NCBI RefSeq assembly: GCF_012843435.1
Contig: NZ_JABAFC010000036.1
Location: 1-38,812 of the forward strand
Length of the DNA: 38,812 bases
From: Psychrobacillus sp. BL-248-WT-3
Lineage (GTDB): Bacteria; Bacillota; Bacilli; Bacillales_A; Planococcaceae
Direction of reading: 5' to 3'
A program made the translations under genes and the position numbers. Positions 34,740-38,812 of the stretch are shown here, in pieces. The number at the start of each line of letters is the position of its first letter. Position 1 is the stretch's first letter. Under the pieces are notes generated by a model that was not told the DNA's origin, did no database searches, and saw only the letters and a program-made list of their open reading frames with translations.

Positions 34740-35195
34740 ATGCAATATAATGTAGCTTTTAATATACCAACCTTTACAGATGATGAATCAACCTTTCCAA
34801 AGCCAGTAATCGGAAATTACGATTATTGGACTGCATTATTCGAACACTTTTTAAAAAGTTCAAATACAATTGAAATTCATTGTTGGAATAAAGAGATTGA
34901 AACTATTTCAGAGATTAAATCTCTCTATAAAAATGAATTAGAAATTGTTAAAGGAGAAAATCTCACTATATTTAGGTGGCGAAAACACTTTATCGTTTCA
35001 GATTATTTATTGAATGACTATTTAAATAAAATAGGAGAATTCAAGTGGTTCACAGTTAATTTAGAGAAGGATATGATGTCTGTGTTTCATTCGGGACACT
35101 GGGGGACGGAATTCTTTGTACCTAATGCATTAAAAAGTGATGTTGCATTAATCAAAAGTATAATTCCCGGTGAAACAAGTTTTCATCAAAATTAA
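34740..35195 (+). CDS. Small soluble protein, unknown
   Basis: 151 residues starting MQYNVAFNIPTFTDDESTFP; AGGAGG lies upstream, so this ATG is preferred to a TTG at 34701. It is acidic, with no signal or membrane segment. Aromatic-rich beta/alpha pattern (FRWRKHFIVSDYLLNDYLNK, FHSGHWGTEFFVP). The size and composition are like the immunity or DUF proteins common in accessory regions, but no toxin lies next to it and I assign no function. Confidence 0.6.
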   Translation: MQYNVAFNIPTFTDDESTFPKPVIGNYDYWTALFEHFLKSSNTIEIHCWNKEIETISEIKSLYKNELEIVKGENLTIFRWRKHFIVSDYLLNDYLNKIGEFKWFTVNLEKDMMSVFHSGHWGTEFFVPNALKSDVALIKSIIPGETSFHQN

Positions 35196-35327
35196 CAATT
35201 CCTTATTCAAGTAACGTTGCGTTATTTGAAGATGAAAAGTGAAGAAAAATAATCCAGGAGAAAATATCATCGCTCATTGTTTATATGTATTTAAAATCAT
35301 CCTTTACCTTTAACAAAGCAAATAAAA

Positions 35328-35470
35328 AAACGTGAAATCATCAGTTGATTTCACGTTTTCACTAATTTTTAAAGCTAGTTGCTTTCTTGTAGAGACCTCT
35401 CCATTCTAGTTGATTGGAGAGAAGGCTACGACTCCTGGGGCACAGCGAGAGAAGTCATAGTTTCCTGCTT
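35328..35470 (-). repeat. Dispersed repeat, inverted copy 4
   Basis: On the plus strand: hairpin ACGTGAAATCA / TGATTTCACGT (35331-35356), TTTTTAAAGCTAG, GAGACCTCTCCATTCTAGTT, GGAGAGAAGGCTACGACTCC. This is copy 2 (18779-18886) read backwards. The hairpin and T run could terminate transcripts from either side. It fills most of the 35196-35473 gap. Confidence 0.7.
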
Positions 35471-35473
35471 ATT

Positions 35474-36565
35474 TTAAAGTATTTGCAGCTCTTTCGGGAA
35501 TTTAGTTAACACTTCCACTCCGTCAGCAGTAACCACTACATCATCCTCAATACGTACGCCCGTAATATCTGGGTGGTAAATACCAGGCTCGATCGTAAAT
35601 ACCATTCCTTCTTCTAATACCATTTCATTAACACCTGTAATCGAAGGGAATTCATGAACTGAAATTCCTAAGCCATGACCAAGGCGATGCGTAAAGTATT
35701 CACCATAGCCAGCCTCCGTAATAACATCACGAGCCGTTTTGTCTAATTCCATAGCAGTGACACCTGGCTTCACTGCATTTACAGCTGCCATTTCTGCTTT
35801 AAGTACCGTTTCGTATACTTCTCTTTTTTCAGGAGAAGGTTCGCCGAAAGCTACCGTACGAGTTATATCAGAACAATAGCCGTTATACACTACACCAAGA
35901 TCAAACAGGATGAAATCACCCTTTTGAATTTTGCGATCGCCTGGAGTTCCGTGAGGAGAAGCAGTCTTCGGTCCACTTAATACCATCGTATCAAATGACA
36001 TTTGAGCTGCGCCTTTTTCTTTCACGGCTAACTCGATAGCATTTAATATTTCTAGCTCCGTTTTACCTTCAGCAATCTCTTTACAACCGACTTCAATCGC
36101 ATAATCTGCTAGCTCTGCTGCTTTACGCATATTAGCTAATTCTGCCTCGGATTTTATAACACGTAGCTCATTAATCTTTTCATCTAAACGATTAATTTGA
36201 AGGGAAGAAAATCTTTTCGTTATTGCTTCTAATCTTTCAACCGTCATATGAGATTTTTCAATTGCTAGGCTCTGAATGGATTGTCCGCTGTCTTTCACTG
36301 CTGACGCTAATACGTCCCATGCATTGTCTGTGTCCTGATGACCAATAATAGTCCCTGACCATCCAGCTGCTTTAGCATCCGGCATCTCCATTTTAGGGCA
36401 AATGATAAACGGGGGAGCATCTTTGAAAATCATCACTCCAAGTAAACGTTCGTGCGGATTGCTCTTAAATCCGGTAAAATAGAAGACGTTATCAGGAGTA
36501 GTTACGAAAGCAGCGTCTATGCTGTTAATTTGTAGGTATGACTGAATTTTTTTTATAGATTCCAA
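35474..36565 (-). CDS. pepQ: Xaa-Pro dipeptidase (M24 metallopeptidase)
   Basis: 363 residues: a creatinase N-terminal domain (about 1-125) and a pita-bread M24 domain. The five metal ligands are seen in DLGVVYNGYCSDITRT (two Asp), GHGLGISVHE (His), FTIEPGIYH (Glu) and VRIEDDVVV (Glu). It splits X-Pro dipeptides or trims N-terminal residues before Pro; within the family aminopeptidase P is an alternative. The TTG start at 36565 has AAAGAGGTG six bases upstream; the 38-residue extension to 36679 reaches the ytkL start and is rejected. Divergent from ytkL. Confidence 0.9.
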   Translation of the reverse strand: MESIKKIQSYLQINSIDAAFVTTPDNVFYFTGFKSNPHERLLGVMIFKDAPPFIICPKMEMPDAKAAGWSGTIIGHQDTDNAWDVLASAVKDSGQSIQSLAIEKSHMTVERLEAITKRFSSLQINRLDEKINELRVIKSEAELANMRKAAELADYAIEVGCKEIAEGKTELEILNAIELAVKEKGAAQMSFDTMVLSGPKTASPHGTPGDRKIQKGDFILFDLGVVYNGYCSDITRTVAFGEPSPEKREVYETVLKAEMAAVNAVKPGVTAMELDKTARDVITEAGYGEYFTHRLGHGLGISVHEFPSITGVNEMVLEEGMVFTIEPGIYHPDITGVRIEDDVVVTADGVEVLTKFPKELQIL

Positions 36566-36629
36566 GTAAAGCACCTCTTTTTTATTTATATTATAAGGAT
36601 AGCAGAATAAAGGAATTCTTGCATTAGCG

Positions 36630-36657
36630 TTGAATGAACAATAAGTAGATTTAAAAT
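36630..36657 (+). promoter_or_regulatory. SigA promoter of ytkL
   Basis: TTGAAT (36630-36635), 16 bases, TAAAAT (36652-36657), 23 bases before the start codon. Confidence 0.55.
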
Positions 36658-36680
36658 AATTTTTAAGGAGAGATGTCAAA

Positions 36681-37364
36681 ATGAAAATTAGCTATCATGG
36701 ACACTCAGTAGTAAAAATTCAAACAAATTCTCACACTATTTTAATTGACCCTTTTATAACGGGAAATGAAAAAACAGACTTGAACGCAGCTGAACAACAA
36801 GTGGATGCTATTCTTTTAACACATGGTCATGACGACCATGTCGGAGATACAGTGGAGATTGCTAAAAAATGCAATGCCATTGTCGTAGCACCTTTTGAGT
36901 TGGCAAATTATATACAATCTAAAGGGATAGAAGTGCACCCTATGGGTATCGGAGGCGAGCGTGAATTTGAGTTTGGAAAAGTAAAATTTACTCAAGCTTT
37001 TCATAGCTCTTCTACTACAAATGAGGAAGGCCAGGTCATTTATTTAGGGATGCCTACTGGTATTCTCTTCAGTGCAGAGGGAACTACCCTATACCATGCT
37101 GGGGACACTGGTTTATTTGGTGATATGAAGCTTATAGGTGATCGACACGATATTGATGTTGCTTTCCTTCCTATAGGTAGCAATTTCACAATGGGGCCAG
37201 AGGATGCGGCCTATGCTACAGAATTACTTCAGCCTAAAATAGTAGTTCCTATTCACTACAATACTTTTCCACCTATCAAACAGGATCCAAAGTACTTTGA
37301 AAGCTTAGTTAAAAAGGCAGAAGTTCAAATACTTTCAGCTGGAGAATTTGTTGCACTCTCCTAG
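36681..37364 (+). CDS. ytkL: UPF0173 metal-dependent hydrolase YtkL
   Basis: 227 residues, metallo-beta-lactamase fold. It opens [20 protein letters not shown] and LIDPFITGN, with the metal motif [11 protein letters not shown], further ligands in [10 protein letters not shown] and the C-terminal [10 protein letters not shown]. Substrate unknown. AAGGAGAGATG precedes the ATG. The B. subtilis homologue sits in the same neighbourhood beside ytoI. Confidence 0.93.
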   Translation: MKISYHGHSVVKIQTNSHTILIDPFITGNEKTDLNAAEQQVDAILLTHGHDDHVGDTVEIAKKCNAIVVAPFELANYIQSKGIEVHPMGIGGEREFEFGKVKFTQAFHSSSTTNEEGQVIYLGMPTGILFSAEGTTLYHAGDTGLFGDMKLIGDRHDIDVAFLPIGSNFTMGPEDAAYATELLQPKIVVPIHYNTFPPIKQDPKYFESLVKKAEVQILSAGEFVALS

Positions 37365-37425
37365 GATAAGAAAATTATTAAAATGTGTTACAATAAGCGT
37401 ATAACTAACGTTTGGATGTGACTAC

Positions 37426-38733
37426 ATGACAACAAAACATGAGCAGATTTTGGCTTACATTGAAAACCTTCCCGTTGGTGATAAAATATCGGTTAGGCAA
37501 ATTGCAAAAGATTTATCGGTAAGTGAAGGAACAGCTTATAGAGCCATTAAGGAAGCAGAAAATAGAAGGATAGTTAGTACTATTGAACGAGTGGGTACGA
37601 TTCGTATAGAGCTTAAGAAAAAAGAGCACTTCGAACGTCTTACATTTGCAGAGGTAGTTAATATAGTAGATGGACAAGTACTTGGTGGTAAAGCTGGGCT
37701 ATACAAGACATTGAACAAATTCGTTATTGGTGCCATGCAGCTAGATGATATGATGCGCTACGTAGAGCCAAGCAATCTATTGATCGTAGGTAATCGGTTG
37801 AAGGTACATGAGACTGCTTTAAAGGCTGGAGCTGCAGTATTAATCACGGGTGGCTTTGATGTTTTGGAGAACACAAAAAAATTAGCTGATGAGCTAGAAC
37901 TTCCGGTTATATCCACGAGCTATGATACCTTTACAGTTGCCACGATGATTAATCGAGCGATTGACGACCAGCTTATTAAGAAAGACGTTTTACTAATTGA
38001 GGATATATATGTACCACTAGAAGAGACGTCTTATTTATACGCAACAGACCTTGTAAAACAATACAGAGATTTAAATAATATGACCTCTCATGGGGGATTC
38101 CCTGTAGTAGATCGATCCAATAAGCTCGTTGGAATAGTGACGGCTCGTGATGTCATCGGAAGAAATAGCAATGAGATGATTGAAAAGGTTATGACGAAGA
38201 ATCCTATTGCTATTACGATGAAAACGAGCGTTGCTTCTGCTAGCCATCGTATGATTTGGGAAGGAATAGACCTTCTTCCTGTTGTAAAAGAGAGCAATTA
38301 TTTAGAAGGTGTCATCAGTAGGCAGGATGTATTAAAGGCCTTGCAGGCTGCTTCTCGACAGCCTCAAAACGGTGAAACAATTGATGATATTGTAAAGCAG
38401 CAGATTAAAGTAGTTTCATCTGAGGAGTTTATGTTTGAATTTGTCGTGACGCCTCAAATGACTGACCATTACGGGGCAATGTCTTACGGCGCTTTTGCGA
38501 TCCTTTTAACGGAAACAGGAGCACAAGCGTTAAAAATTAAAAAGCGTGGTGAATCTGTCGTTGAAAACATGACGATTTATTTCACTAAGCCTATTCAATT
38601 AGAAAGTATTCTGCGCATCCAAGTAAGGGTATTAGAAATGAGTAGGAAAGTAGCGAAGATGGATATTGAGGTTTTCCACGATAAACAATTAGTTGGTAAG
38701 GCTATGGTCACTTATCAATTATTAGAAAGATAA
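37426..38733 (+). CDS. ytoI: HTH-DRTGG-CBS-hotdog regulator YtoI
   Basis: 435 residues with four modules: an N-terminal winged helix (about 5-65, ISVRQIAKDLSVSEGTAYRA), a DRTGG-like domain (about 75-185, VIGAMQLDDMMRYVEPSNLL), a CBS pair (about 190-310, FPVVDRSNKLVGIVTARDVI and LLPVVKESNYLEGVISRQDV) that would bind an adenosine nucleotide or CoA derivative, and a hotdog/thioesterase-like domain (about 325-430, TPQMTDHYGAMSYGAFAILL). It is likely a DNA-binding regulator sensing nucleotide and acyl-CoA status; targets are unknown. It lies 61 bases after ytkL. The YtoI/CcpN-like layout is known in Bacillus. Confidence 0.9.
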   Translation: MTTKHEQILAYIENLPVGDKISVRQIAKDLSVSEGTAYRAIKEAENRRIVSTIERVGTIRIELKKKEHFERLTFAEVVNIVDGQVLGGKAGLYKTLNKFVIGAMQLDDMMRYVEPSNLLIVGNRLKVHETALKAGAAVLITGGFDVLENTKKLADELELPVISTSYDTFTVATMINRAIDDQLIKKDVLLIEDIYVPLEETSYLYATDLVKQYRDLNNMTSHGGFPVVDRSNKLVGIVTARDVIGRNSNEMIEKVMTKNPIAITMKTSVASASHRMIWEGIDLLPVVKESNYLEGVISRQDVLKALQAASRQPQNGETIDDIVKQQIKVVSSEEFMFEFVVTPQMTDHYGAMSYGAFAILLTETGAQALKIKKRGESVVENMTIYFTKPIQLESILRIQVRVLEMSRKVAKMDIEVFHDKQLVGKAMVTYQLLER

Positions 38734-38741
38734 TGACTAGA

Positions 38742-38812
38742 AAAGCGCAAGCGCCTATGTCTGCCCCGACAGGCAAATGGAGAAAAGCGAGGAGGCAGTT
38801 CCTCAGCCACCG
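38742..38812 (+). repeat. Second dispersed repeat type, cut by the window edge
   Basis: GAAAAGCGCAAGCGCCTATG, then GCCCCGACAGGCAAATGGAG and GCGAGGAGGCAG. AAAAGCGCAAGCGCC followed by CCCCGAC is a common interspersed repeat start in Bacillaceae as I recall; the element runs off the window. Confidence 0.6.

Noticed and set aside
1-38812. CRISPR arrays, tRNA or rRNA genes
   Set aside because: No regularly spaced repeats, tRNA cloverleaf or rRNA motifs were seen on either strand by eye.

Overview
The window is low-GC, spore-forming Firmicute chromosome, most like Bacillaceae/Caryophanaceae (Psychrobacillus, Sporosarcina, Lysinibacillus type; this genus-level placement is inference). The support is an alpha/beta SASP gene, ezrA, a typical Bacillus S4 leader, strong AGGAGG-type ribosome binding sites, frequent TTG starts, and a gene order matching the B. 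subtilis rpsD - ytrP(dgcP) - ytsP - hisJ - ezrA - nifZ - thiI - sspA - ytcI - ppnK2(ytdI) - sppA - yteJ - tpx - ytxK - ackA ... ytkL - ytoI neighbourhood.

Layout. 1-6.7 kb is an accessory, decaying region: a 58-residue membrane micro-ORF, a second dnaN (beta clamp) copy cut off in domain III and joined to the 3' part of an RHS/YD-repeat polymorphic-toxin gene, a toxin tip separated from the RHS core by a perfect 10-bp tandem duplication, its putative immunity gene, a broken IS110-family transposase, a second orphan toxin tip with its own putative immunity gene, then 1.4 kb of gene debris. 6.8-26 kb is the conserved core: rpsD with an S4-type leader; the diguanylate cyclase dgcP; a methionine gamma-lyase gene with a perfect cre box; hisJ-msrC; ezrA; nifZ-thiI (tRNA 4-thiouridine sulfur relay); a SASP gene; an acyl-CoA synthetase; a frameshifted 2H phosphoesterase; rarD; a second NAD kinase with an altered GGDG motif; sppA-yteJ-tpx; ytxK; ackA.

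26-30 kb is a small accessory island: an Mrr-type endonuclease with an unknown N-terminal half, a minimal tyrosine recombinase, and a second Mrr endonuclease behind a MerR-like DNA-binding segment. There is no methyltransferase partner, so a role in defence is inference. 30-32.8 kb has uspA, ald and an overlapping crcB pair (two-subunit fluoride channel). 32.8-35.5 kb holds three orphan genes (a HicB-like protein, a membrane-anchored protein and an unknown), separated by two kinds of inverted-repeat element each present twice. 35.5-38.7 kb returns to core genes: a Xaa-Pro dipeptidase (pepQ type), the metal hydrolase ytkL, and the HTH-DRTGG-CBS-hotdog regulator ytoI.

Dispersed non-coding repeats of a type common in these genomes occur at about 70-150, 18674-18895, 30035-30175, 35328-35470 and at the right window edge. 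The items most worth a second look are the toxin-tip array with its 10-bp frameshifting duplication, the double-Mrr/recombinase island, the inverted-repeat-flanked orphan genes, the cre box of the methionine gamma-lyase gene, and the base-composition shift inside ackA.
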